From assembly GCA_029204225.1 (NCBI GenBank), contig CM055107.1, forward strand, positions 45,952,059-46,016,058: DNA of 64,000 nucleotides. The letters are read 5' to 3'. The notes under the pieces were generated by a model. The model did not search any database. It saw nothing but the letters and a program-made list of their open reading frames with translations, and was not told where the DNA came from. Numbering within the stretch: position 1 is the first letter of the stretch; each line of letters begins with the position of its first letter. This document shows, piece after piece, positions 46,330-56,474 of this stretch. The DNA is from Diphasiastrum complanatum. Taxonomy: Eukaryota; Streptophyta; Lycopodiopsida; Lycopodiales; Lycopodiaceae. A program made the position numbers and the translations under genes.

Positions 46330-48491
46330 AGTTGTCTCGAGTTACTCATATTAACTTTACTCATCGATTAATCAATTGGTCATGTTGTTATAGATGATCT
46401 AAACATGGTGCTCTTAATTCACCAAGTCTTCCACATCAGTAACTAACAATTTGACAGTGTTTCTTGACAATCCGAACTATCAGCCACTTCGCACCTCATA
46501 GAATGGCAACATTACTATGATCTCACAATTAGTCAATCAAAATCAATGCAATAAGAACATCATAACACCATAGATGTGCAACATTCCATTCAAACAATCC
46601 ATCCACATGAAGAAAATTATTCAATGACACATTTAAAGTTCTGAAATTTCAAATAAACCACCTAATCACAAGTATACTATGTGGTCTCTTGTGAATACAT
46701 TTTGATATGATATAAAGTTTCACATGTTACATATATTCAAAATGTGAACAGTGACAAACTCTTGGTTGTATTTCACGCTACAGCTCTAAAATTTTCTACT
46801 CTTGTCATAAGATTATATTGGTTCGCAACAATACATCAATCAAGTTCCAATGAGCTACCACACACAACACAATATGTACTATCAATTATTTTCTCATCCT
46901 CGCTAATGGCACCAAATTAAATGTAGTACATGTCATGGCTCATCGAATCCTAAATGAAGAGTTTTAACTAAAATATATAGGATATCATTCCTCAAAAAGA
47001 GGAATTGGTAAGAATAGTATGGTATCAAAACAATTGTGTAGCAAAATAAATAATAATCTAGGCAGAAATGGATGTTCAGTTAAGGTAGCCAAGACTATCA
47101 TTAAAATGAATATGAGCATCATCAATAGATATACAAATATTCATTTGATCATGTTGCCGTTATGATAAAATACCAGTACCTCAATTTCAGATCTACTACT
47201 TGCAGCTAACTTTTAATAAAATCATAAGTAATTTAATTTGTTACAATAAACATGCCAAATCGTAACAGCACATGTTTCCAAAAATATGCCACAACTTGGA
47301 TGAATTTATGTTTGTAACCAATGCTTTTTTGTACAAATCACAAACTTTTCATAAAGCAATGAAATGACGATATTCAGAGAGCATGCAACATACAACCAAC
47401 TTAGAGAGGTCTTACTTGCACATACTAACCATCTAGAATCATTTATTATGTCCTTTCTTTTATTTGTGTTGAAACTCTAGCATCTTAAATCATCGCAATG
47501 TCTAGCATCCTAACTAAACAATACTGTTCAACTGAAATATGAAAAACAATAATAAAAACTAACATATTTCAACTTTCACGTCTTTCATATAAAGAAGTTA
47601 TGTACTTGTTAGGGGCCAAAATTATCTCTTTATTGTTACAAGTTTGTTGAAAAAATACATAATATTAAGCAAGAAATATAGACAAGGTAGGTTAAATAAA
47701 GGGCAACAAAAGGAGAGAAATTGTATTGAAATATCACTGCTTAATAACACATGTACAAGAAAATGATCCACAAAGATGGCTAAAACAAGACCTGAAGCAA
47801 TTCAATAAAAATGACCTGAAAGTTTACACATATTACTCCTATTGTACGCCACTTAAAAGTTTACATATCGTTAGAACTCAAAATAGCACTCAATTACTCA
47901 ACTCAAATGACACAACTTTGACGAGGAAGAGATTGTGAAATATCCATAAGCAAAACAAATTTTAATCGTCCTCCAAAGTCAAACAATATAATCTATTCTA
48001 ACCTTTAAAAAGTAGGCTGATTTTATGTCTATAAGCTACGATCATCTTTGTGACATTCTCTAAGCTTGACATAAACAATACTTATGTCATCAGCATGATG
48101 GTTTAGCGCACCCACATGGGGCTTGTATGAAAGAGAGTTTAGACTTGCCTAGATCATACTCAAAATGATAATTGTTGTGCATGAGACTGCCAATTATGAA
48201 AACTCCTTCACCATATTTCATGGCCAGGCAAAGCAAATTCTCATTACATATGAAATAGTTCTCTGGAGGGGGGTTAAAGTAGACATCTATGAAATGAAAG
48301 GTGAGACTCGAAATGGTTTATCTACCCAACCGCTCTTCTACGTTATAACAAAGCTCAAACTCGGTACCGGATGGCGCATCTGCAAGTGCGAGTGTGATTG
48401 CAGCCTTCAATTCGTCTCAAATGATAAAATACGCAGATTGACTCCCAGTCGTCGATTTCCACCAACGTTGAATGCATTAACACCAACGTAA
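46330..48491 (-). pseudogene. Left arm: inverted partial copy of the aspartic protease gene and its 3' flank
   Basis: The reverse complement of this segment aligns collinearly with 50716-52925. The part 48491-48150 copies the last about 150 codons of the protease through the final ..CGCAKPSC and stop. The rest copies the 3' UTR and about 1.3 kb beyond. Hand counts: about 20 differences in about 345 coding bases, but 2 in about 245 bases of 3' UTR (47640-47890). A 58-bp deletion between gcaga repeats removes the second catalytic site, and a Tyr codon is now TAA. It has no promoter of its own in sense orientation that I can see. Its plus-strand transcript would be antisense to the protease mRNA. 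Confidence 0.9.
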
Positions 48492-48732
48492 TGCCTTGTG
48501 CTCAGGTGTCCTTTGTATTTTGGGACCACTTCCATGAGCATAATGTCCATCCAATTTTCTCTCTTTTAGGAATCTGTCATTCTCTCTCCTCTCTCCGGTG
48601 AAATGTGCATGTGCTATGTGGCAGCTCGTCATTGGCTGTCCACATCCAGATTCCACCACAAACGTAAAAAAATTTGCAAAAAAAAAAAAAACGGCAAAGA
48701 ACCGAAAAAAAAATAAACTGGTCCACGCTTAC

Positions 48733-48749
48733 GGCCGTACGGTACGGCC
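48733..48749. promoter_or_regulatory. Near-perfect palindrome ggccgtacggtacggcc
   Basis: A 17-base near-palindrome between two A tracts in an otherwise AT-rich upstream region. It could be a protein-binding site or a cruciform seed. The function is a guess. Confidence 0.3.
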
Positions 48750-49041
48750 AAAAATGAAAAAAAAAACAAAAAAACCTTCGCACAATGGCCTACTTAGGGC
48801 TTGCCCGAAGCCGTGGGGCTTTCCTTGCTGGTCCGGGCCTGCCCTCGGGCAAAGCGTGGATACATCGCATTTATTATTGGCGCCAACAATTTCATCCGTC
48901 GCGTTCAATTTTAAATAAACGTTTAGCGCCAAAATTAACCTAAAGGAAACGCATATATTAAGCTGAGGACCTCACAACACAGAGGTCACATATCATTTTG
49001 ATTTTGCATGCAACGATCGATCTACTTTAGCTGGGGATTGA

Positions 49042-49131
49042 ATGGCAGCATTAGCGACTCCAGTTGGCGGCGATAAGATGTCTGCACAGCGCCAGCAGCA
49101 GCACACTACTAGTCTTCTTCGTATGCATTTA
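49042..49131 (+). CDS. Possible first coding exon ending in a GTGAGT splice donor
   Basis: ATG at 49042 opens 30 codons (MAALATPVGGDKMSAQRQQQ then HTTSLLRMHL) ending exactly before gtgagt, a consensus plant 5' splice site, in phase 0. A TATA-like tatatta lies at 48954-48960, giving a leader of about 55 bases. Codon content is more coding-like than its surroundings. No matching second exon is recognised in the window, and I do not recognise the protein. It could be the stranded 5' exon of a gene broken by the inverted duplication, or chance. Confidence 0.3.
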
Positions 49132-49675
49132 GTGAGTCTATGTTTTTGCTATATTCAATCGCGCGTTAAGTTGTGTTCCAATTTACATATTGTTGATTAT
49201 AATATGTGACATTGTTTACTGATATATTTGTCTTTTTTTGTTGAGTTATCGATTCGGTGTCTAATTTGCTGGAGCTTCACATCGAGAGAGAGAAGAGCAT
49301 ATAATAAGCTCTGTGCCGATTCCTGAATGTTTGATAATGTTAGTCGTAAGTGCAGTTGAGATCCTCTTCTAAGGAACTTACCCTTCCGCTTATCCACTTT
49401 GCCCAAGACAGTCGTTTAGCTTTGACGTTGAGCAATGCTCAGTACATAGACTTGGCATGTGGTGAGATTTGGGTTTATACCCGTAGGGTTGCGTAAAGGC
49501 TCTTGTAGACAGATATTCCTGTATAATCCTTTTAAGCCCAGCCACAAAACTGAGTGTAATGTCAATCAATACACATTGGCTGCTCTAGCAACTGTAGTCA
49601 ATATTATTACTTAGTCTAGGTACAGCTACCATATTCAAACTGCTAACTTACGATTAGAAACCCCGGTTGTCTTGC

Positions 49676-49683
49676 TATATAAG
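49676..49683 (+). promoter_or_regulatory. TATA box of the aspartic protease gene
   Basis: tatataag, 78 bases before the start codon. It predicts transcription starting near 49706-49712 and a 5' UTR of about 45 bases. Confidence 0.6.
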
Positions 49684-49740
49684 ATGAATATTGGCAAATT
49701 TTTTGTATAATTGCTCTAATTACAATCCTCTGAGAATAAC

Positions 49741-49749
49741 ATGCAGTGA
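49741..49749 (+). promoter_or_regulatory. Minimal upstream ORF (Met-Gln-stop)
   Basis: atgcagtga lies in the predicted leader, 4 bases before the main ATG at 49754. If the leader starts near 49708, scanning ribosomes would meet this ATG first. Very short uORFs this close to a start often lower translation. That effect is an inference. Confidence 0.45.
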
Positions 49750-49753
49750 CTGG

Positions 49754-51169
49754 ATGCAGGTTGTGGCTTTATTGTTTCTGAGCTGTTTCGCTCCTGAACT
49801 ACATGCGGAAAGTTCCTCACTGAAAACCCAAACAATCGAAATTTCCTCCAGGAGAATCAAAGTAGATTCCCGCTACGACGTGCATCCCCAACGTAGCACG
49901 CATTTTAACTATAAAAGTGATGGTTATAGGGTCGAGCTCATTCATCGAGACTCGTTATCTTCACACAATTTAACGAAGATCGAGAGAATTCGCCGTGCAT
50001 TGAAGCAAACCGAACAGCGAGCTCAGCATATTTCTGCAAATATAATGAAGCGTCACCCTAATTTTACTATCGCATCATCAAATTTCACGACACCCGTGGA
50101 GTTTAATTATGGTTCGTACTTGATGGAGCTGCGCCTTGGCACTCCAGCTAAAGTCTTTCTCGCCGTTGTAGATACAGGAAGTGATTTAACGTGGGTGCAA
50201 TGTTATCCTTGCACTAGGTGCTACAAGCAATCCGGGACTATCTTCGATTCTAAACATTCCTCGTCCTACAAAGAACTCTCGTGCAGCAGCCCTCAATGCG
50301 TGGTCTCGCCATCAAGAAAATGTAATGGAGGCAACTGCAAATATCTTTATGCATACCATCCCGGCACTGTTTCGAAAGGCGATTTCTCTACTGAGACCAT
50401 CACCATGACAACAACAAGCGGAGCCCAGCACCAGATTAACAACTTCGCCTTTGGATGTGGCCATGATAATTACATGGTAGATGATCAACTTGTCACTCTA
50501 GATGCAGCGGGCATTGTAGGGCTTGGTCAGAGTCCAGTTTCTCTGATTAATCAGTTGGGATCGGAGATTGAACAGAAGTTTGCATATTGTTTGGTGGCCT
50601 TTGATGAATCATTTCACACTAAAAGCGAATTGCTGTTTGGATCTGTTGCGACAATCAATATTCCTGGAGTTCAATCTACCCCAATTCTCAGGCAGGACGG
50701 ATCGCCCCAGTATTACGTTGGTGTTAATGCATTCAGCGTTGGTGGAAAACGACTGGGAGTCAATCTGCCAGGTGGAATGGCGGTCATAGATTCAGGCAGC
50801 ACTTTTACCTCTTTCGCAGGTTCTGCTTATTTTATCATTCGAGACGAATTGAAGGCTGCAATCACACTCCCACTTGCAGATGCGCCATCCGGTACCGAGT
50901 TTGAGCTTTGTTATAACGTAGAAGGGCGGTTGGGTAGATATACCATTCCGAGTCTCACCTTTCATTTGATAAATGCAGAGTTTAACCCCCCTCCAGACAA
51001 CTATTTCATACGTAATGAGAATTTGCTTTGCCTGGCCATGAAATATGGTGAAGGCGTTTCCATAATTGGCAGTCTCATGCAAAACAATTATCATTTTGAG
51101 TATGATCTAGGCAGGTCTAAACTCTCTTTCGTAAAAGCCCCATGTGGGTGCGCTAAACCATCCTGCTGA
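49754..51169 (+). CDS. Nepenthesin/CDR1-type pepsin-like aspartic protease (family A1), intact
   Basis: 471 residues, single exon. The first in-frame ATG is 49754, where a signal peptide begins (MQVVALLFLSCFAPELHA, 1-18), so the product is secreted or vacuolar. The propeptide carries VELIHRDS (60-67), the hallmark of plant CDR1-like zymogens. The catalytic D140 is in VVDTGSDLTWVQC, followed by the Cys-rich nepenthesin-type insertion (CYPCTRCY, SCSSPQC). The flap Tyr is about Y201, where the usual YGDGS is YHPGT. D346 is in AVIDSGSTFTSF. It ends SIIGSLMQNNYHFEYD and FVKAPCGCAKPSC. Relatives act in extracellular defence signalling and protein turnover. The length is normal for the group, and no stops or frameshifts are seen. 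The last 150 codons (50716-51169) form the right arm of the inverted duplication. Confidence 0.95.
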   Translation: MQVVALLFLSCFAPELHAESSSLKTQTIEISSRRIKVDSRYDVHPQRSTHFNYKSDGYRVELIHRDSLSSHNLTKIERIRRALKQTEQRAQHISANIMKRHPNFTIASSNFTTPVEFNYGSYLMELRLGTPAKVFLAVVDTGSDLTWVQCYPCTRCYKQSGTIFDSKHSSSYKELSCSSPQCVVSPSRKCNGGNCKYLYAYHPGTVSKGDFSTETITMTTTSGAQHQINNFAFGCGHDNYMVDDQLVTLDAAGIVGLGQSPVSLINQLGSEIEQKFAYCLVAFDESFHTKSELLFGSVATINIPGVQSTPILRQDGSPQYYVGVNAFSVGGKRLGVNLPGGMAVIDSGSTFTSFAGSAYFIIRDELKAAITLPLADAPSGTEFELCYNVEGRLGRYTIPSLTFHLINAEFNPPPDNYFIRNENLLCLAMKYGEGVSIIGSLMQNNYHFEYDLGRSKLSFVKAPCGCAKPSC

Positions 51170-52925
51170 TGACATAAGTATTGTTTATGTCAAGCTTAGA
51201 GAATGTCACAAAGATGATCGTAGCTTATAGACATAGAATCAGCCTAATTTTCAGAGGTTAGAATAGATTATATTGTTTAGCTTTGAAGGACGATTAAAAT
51301 TTGTTTTGCTTATGGATATTTCACAATCTCTTCCTCGTCAAAGTTGTGTCATTTGAGTTGAGTAATTGAATGCTATTTTGAGTTCTAACGATATGTAAAC
51401 TTTTAAGTGGCGTACAATATGAGTAATATGTGTAAACTTTCAGGTCATTTTTATTGAATTGCTTCAGGTCTTGTTTTAGCCATCTTTGTGGATCATTTTC
51501 TTGTACATGTGTTATTAAGCAGTGATATTTCAATACAATTTCTCTCCTTTTGTTGCCCTTTATTTAACCTACCTTGTCTATATTTCTTGCTTAATATTAT
51601 GTATTTTTTCAACAAACTTGTAACAATAAAGAGATAATTTTGGCCCCTAACAAGTACATAATTTCTTTATATGAAAGACGTGAAAGTTGAAATATGTTAA
51701 GTTTTTATTATTGTTTTTCATATTTCAGTTGAACATTATTTATACAAATCTGTTTAGTTAGGATGCTAGACATTGAGGTGATTTAAGATGCTAGAGTTTC
51801 AACACAAATAAAAGAAAGGACATAATAAATAATTCTAGATGGTTAGTATGTGCAAGTAAGACCTCTCTGAGTTGGTTGTATGTTGCATGCTCTCTGAATA
51901 TCGTCATTTCATTACTTTATGGAAAGTTTGTGATTTGTATAAAAATGCATTGGTTACAAACATAAATTCATCCAAGTTGTGGCATATTTTTGGAAAGCAT
52001 GTGCTGTTACGATTTGGCATGTTTATTGTAACAAATCAAAATTACTTATGATTTTATTAAAAGTTAGCTGCAAGTAGTAGATCTGAAATTGAGGTACTGG
52101 TATTTTTTCATAACGGCAACACGATCAGATGAATATTTGTATATCTATTGATGATGCTAATATTCGTTTTAATGATAGTCTTGGCTACCTTAACTGAACA
52201 TCCATTTCTGCCTAGATTATTATTTATTTTGCTACACAATTGTTTTGATACCATACTATTCTTACCAATTCCTCTTTTTGAGGAATGATATCCTATATAT
52301 TTTAGTTAAAACTCTTCATTTAGGATTCGATGAGCCATGACATGTACTACATTTAATTTGGTGCCATTAGCGAGGATGAGAAAATAATTGATAGTACATA
52401 TTGTGTTGTGTGTGGTAGCTCATTGGAACTTGATTGATGTATTGTTGCGAACCAATATAATCTTATGACAAGAGTAGAAAATTTTAGAGCTGTAGCGTGA
52501 AATACAACCAAGAGTTTGCCACTGTTCACATTTTACATATATGTAAAATGTGAAACTTAATATCATATCAAAATCTATTCACAAGAGACCACATAATAGA
52601 CTTGTTATTAGGTGGTTCATTTGAAATTTCATAACTTTAAATGTGCCATTGAATAATTTTCTCCATTTAGATGGATTGTTTGAATGGAATGTTGCACATC
52701 AATGGTGTTATGATATTCTTACTGCATTGATTTTAATTGACTAATCATGAGATCGTAGTAATGTTGCCATTTTGTGAGGTGCAAAGTCGCCGACAGTTCA
52801 GAGTGTCGAGAAACACTGTCAAATTGTCAGTTAGTGATGTGGAACACTTAGTGAATTAAGAGCACCATGTTTAGATCATTTGTAATAACAGAACCAATTG
52901 ATGGATCGATGAGTCAGTAGATGTC
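50716..52925 (+). repeat. Right arm of the inverted duplication (protease 3' end plus flank)
   Basis: Pairs with 46330-48491. The inner junction lies at tattacgttggtg (50710s), the outer at about 52925, where similarity fades at gatgagtcagtag. The spacer between the arms is about 2.2 kb. No target-site duplication is seen at the outer ends, which argues against transposon TIRs. Confidence 0.9.
51625..51630 (+). terminator. Possible polyadenylation signal
   Basis: aataaa 456 bases after the stop codon, in T-rich surroundings. If used, the 3' UTR includes the stretch that is about 99% complementary to the left arm. Confidence 0.4.
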
Positions 52926-53329
52926 TCAAACAACCATAGATAGAAAATTCGAAGGCATCAAGGATGGCCATGATTCCGCATCTCAGTCGATAAGACAAAC
53001 AAGGAGAATAACAGACATTCGATTCAGAATCTGAAAGTGGGTCCAGAACAAATTTTGAACGTCAGAAATTGTGAACTCCTGCAACTTTGTCGCGAAGCAA
53101 AACGAAGCGAAGCGAAGGTAGAATGGCAAACAATTCGCAAAAGACGAACATACCACGAAAACCATAAAGCACGAAACGAAGCGATGGTCAAAGGTCGAAC
53201 AATTCATGAAAGTAAAACATAACAAAGAAAAATGTTTCGCACTGCCAGCTGGTAGCTCAACGGGCGTGGTGTCTTGTATTTCACCCTCAGCTAAAACAAT
53301 TAGCAATAACAGAGAATAACTAACTACAG
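52926..53329 (+). repeat. LTR- or leader-like sequence before Copia-E
   Basis: 53020-53320 shares ordered blocks with the minus strand of 1416-1784 (tgcaactttgtcgcgaag, cagctgg.agctcaacgggcg). tagctcaacggg resembles a tRNA-type A box, but no B box is seen. Confidence 0.4.
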
Positions 53330-54272
53330 TTGGATCAGCACGTTGAGAAGATCAGAACGATCTTCTCTCAACTCGCTGCATTTGGACAAGAGCACCAGGT
53401 CCCAGCACCACAACAACTGATGTACTTCATGATGTCTCTACTTGCATCCTATCAATCGTTGAGAATGCTCATACTGAGTCTTCTAGATATGACATTTGAC
53501 AAAGCAATCAGTCTTGTCGCTGATGAGAGACTGATGAGGGACGAAGGAGAAGGAAACAGTGATCACAAAAGGAAGGAAGAAGAACAAGAACAAGCCCAGA
53601 TTCGACAAGACAAAGTCTTCAAGCAACGGCGATGATAATCAACAATCTTCTTCCTGTGATCACTGTCAAACCATACACACAGCCAATAAGTGCTGGTTCA
53701 ATCTAACGATACCTTGCGTGCACTACAAGAAGAAGGGGCACTCTGCATACAATTGCATATTCAACCCAAAAAAAAAGAACATAGCTGAGAAAGCAAATGT
53801 TGCAGAGTCATCCAAGGATGCAGATAGAGGTGATGAAGCTTTCACAATACTTGATGAAGCTTCAACAAGTTACACTAAACAAGACTACGTTGTAGTCATT
53901 GATCCAGGAGCAACCTCACACATCACCTGCAACAAGAGAATCTTGATCGACTTCAGAGAGCTCAAAAATGACAAAGCAATAATTCTAGGTGATGGGAGCC
54001 GACACAAGGGCATCAAGACCCTACAACTGCGAACACTGTCAGGTCACGCAGAGCTGCCAGAAGCACTCTACGTACCTTCACTAAGAAAATACCTGCTATT
54101 AGTCTCCAAGATGGCAGATCTTGGAATTCGAGTTTTACTCGATGGCAATACATGTGGAATGATCGAGAAAACAACAAACAAATTGCTGACAGTTGGATGC
54201 AGAGAAGGAAATCTCTACCAAGCCAAGATAATCAGCAATTCTAATAGCATATTAAGTGCATTAGAAAAATGA
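53330..54272 (+). pseudogene. Copia-E gag and protease
   Basis: 53330-53635 has the gag helices (HVEKIRTIFSQLAAFG, FDKAISLVADERLM). A frame change leads into 53559-54272 with two zinc-knuckle-like motifs (CDHCQTIHTANKC and CVHYKKKGHSAYNC, the latter with one Cys changed to Tyr) and the protease VVIDPGATSHIT, where D-S-G is D-P-G. Then come VPSLRKYLLLVSKM and GNLYQAK. The open stretch of 237 codons is long for a decayed element. Confidence 0.78.
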
Positions 54273-55050
54273 AGATCAGCTCTGGCACAGAAGAATGTAT
54301 CATCTAAACATGAGGAGCCTGTATGACATTTGCAAGAAAGACATGGCCATAGGTCTGAAGATATCTAGACCCGATACTGAGTTCCGCGAAGCTTGTCAAA
54401 AAGGCAAACAACATCAGAATCCATTCACACATGAGGGAGAAGAGTCAAATAAGTTCTTGAGCTCATCCACTCATATGTTTGTGGATCGATGAAGGTATAT
54501 TTGCTCTTAGGATCGAGGTATTTCCTAACGTTCATTGATGACTACAGCAGATGGCAACGATCTACTACCTAAAGAAAAAATATAAAGTGTTTGACTCTTT
54601 CAAGAAGTTCGTGGCATTTGCAGAGCGACACATCTCAAAGAAGATTTAGATTATCAGATCTGACAATGGAGGTGAGTACAAGAGCGCAAAATTTTCTAAA
54701 TTTTGCCAAGAACAGGGGATAGAGCATCAATTCACTCTTGCGTACACACCCAAATATAATGGTGTCGCAGAAAGAAAAAACAGATGCTATTTGAAGGATC
54801 CAGATGCATGATGGCACAGGCTCAATTGCCAAGTCAATTTTGGGTTGAGGCAATAGCTGCAGGAGTACACCTGTAGAACAGATCAACAAGACACCGTACA
54901 AAATGTGGGCAGGTAGAAAGCCTGATCTGTCATGCATACGTGTATTCAGATGTGCAGTAAACAATCACATTCTGTTGGTTGATTCTGACGAATCCCCAAG
55001 ATACTCGGACATAGCAACTCAAGAGCACCTCTCACCTTAGACCGAGGAGG
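54273..55050 (+). pseudogene. Copia-E GAG-pre-integrase and integrase fragment
   Basis: YHLNMRSLYDI and CQKGKQHQNPF (zinc finger end), FIDDYSRW, RSDNGGEY-like sequence in the frame at 54655, and the YTPKYNGVAERKN equivalent around 54740, then IRVFRCAV. Multiple frameshifts. Confidence 0.7.
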
Positions 55051-55775
55051 TCTTTGAGAAGACGAGACTAACGAAGACTGAGAGCCGAGTATGAGAGCTG
55101 AGGAATACTAGTTAGTAATGACAAGCCAAAATTGTGTAAACCTCATGGTGAATTCCGAAAGATGGAATGACCATGTAGGAACTAGTATTTCTAGACAAAT
55201 GTAATAAATGCAAGTAGACCCCTCTTAAAGAAAGTAGAGTGAGCCACCTTTTGATGGTGACCTCTAGTGGAGAGCATTATTCCACTTGTAATTTGTGAAA
55301 TGTGGAAATTCCACTAGGATGCCGACTAAGGAGCTCTCTTGCTTATTTAAGAGACTCCCTCTTTGTGAAGAGGAGCTTTTTGTGAATTGTATCAACTCCA
55401 TGCTGAAATGAGAAGAGCCTTCACGAGTTTGGTGCAACCATTGAGCTCCTTGATCATTCTTGTTTCTTGAGTGATGCATTTATGATCTTGCCCTTCCCTC
55501 CTTTTGTGTGTGGTTGTGGACTGTAGAGTGGATTAGATTTGCTGCTTTTGTAGAGTGGATTAGCTTTCTTGCTTTCTTGTGGACTAATGTAGGAACCAAC
55601 ATTCAAGGAAACTAAATAGGCTAGTACAATCCAGTTCTTGATGTTTTTGGGATGTCCAAGAATCAATAGACTGGTTGGTTTCTTGATTCTTGGACTTCTA
55701 ACATGCTGTAGTTTAGTTCTTGTTTCTTGTTTATCAGTTTATGCAAATGTAGCTCAGTTCAGTGTAGTGTAGGAT
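55051..55775 (+). other. Unassigned, LTR-like stretch
   Basis: A TATA-like cttatttaagag at about 55336 lies in sequence without coding motifs. tagagtggattag is repeated (55527 and 55554). No second copy is in the window. Confidence 0.25.
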
Positions 55776-56474
55776 TTGATTTTGTTACATCGGGTCGTGG
55801 AGATTTATCTCAATGATCTAGGTATACATTCTTCCGCTGCTATGCACCTAGACGCCTTGGAGAAAATTTTCATTTGTTGTCGTAGGTTCGGCATCTCACT
55901 AAACCCTGATAAATGCCAAATATGGGTCACCCACGGGGTTGTACTCGGGCATATAATATCAAAGGACGGTATTTCTACCGACCCGTCAAAATTCAAGGTT
56001 ATCGTGGACATGCCCCTACCTGCAACAATGAAGGAAGTATATGTCTTCCTCGGTTATACCAACTATTATCACATCTTTATAATCGACTATGCCGGCAAGG
56101 CACGCCTCGTTTATCTAGTTGTGGTAGATCCGCGCTGGACCAAAGAACGAATTAAGGCCTTTGAGGAGTTGAAAACGGCCCTCACGACGGCCCCCATACT
56201 CCACTCGCCAGATTACACGAAAGAGTTCCATGTGCATACTGACGCAAGTAAGTATGCCATTGGAGGTCTCCTTGCACAACCGGACGAGTATGGCAAAGAC
56301 TTTCCTATATGTTTCTTAAGCAGGCAACTGGTGTCTGCTGAAGTAAACTATACCACTACCGAGAGAGAAGCATTGGTGATGGTCTACGCAGTACAACAAC
56401 TACGACATTATTTATTAGGCCAGACCTTTGCTTTCTACACAGACCATCAAGCACTTCTATATATCGTTAATTAG
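55776..56474 (+). pseudogene. Gypsy-2 RT C-terminus and RNase H
   Basis: Starts inside RT at EIYLNDLGIHS: the catalytic Y-L-D-D is Y-L-N-D. Then come ISLNPDKCQIWVTHGVVLG, HIISKDGISTDPSK, a thumb segment, and RNase H with FHVHTDASKYAIGGLL, REALVMVYAVQQLRHYL and FYTDHQALLYIVN. It is open until a nonsense codon at 56472. The RT fingers and palm are missing before 55776. Confidence 0.9.

Larger units (their letters stand above)
48492..49675. other. Spacer of the inverted duplication; upstream region of the protease gene
   Basis: Unique sequence between the arms. It holds two A-rich tracts (48665-48719 and 48756-48776), a GC-rich patch (48730-48860), a TATA-like tatatta at 48954 with a possible small exon at 49042-49131, and the proximal promoter of the protease. 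Confidence 0.6.
53330..55050 (+). mobile_element. Copia-E: gag to integrase fragment
   Basis: Gag, protease and part of integrase on the plus strand. RT, RNase H and the LTRs are not identified. It ends near 55050 in unassigned sequence. Confidence 0.75.

Noticed and set aside
48165-48491. Plus-strand 108-codon frame in the left arm
   Set aside because: It is the antisense of the protease 3' end. The same frame appears on the minus strand of the real gene at 50792-51094.
49197-49406. 69-codon basic minus-strand frame upstream of the protease
   Set aside because: No domain, no promoter, and it overlaps sequence without coding bias.
49691-49753. Extending the protease start upstream of 49754
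   Set aside because: The extra 21 codons begin with TTG, not ATG, lie partly before the predicted transcription start, and would bury the signal peptide.
46330-52925. The inverted arms as terminal inverted repeats of a large DNA transposon
   Set aside because: One arm covers the 3' end of the protease CDS and its UTR, the outer ends fade gradually, no target duplication is seen and there is no transposase.
53247-53275. tRNA-like gene or SINE head at tagctcaacggg
   Set aside because: An A-box-like match only. No B box at the right distance and no acceptor stem.
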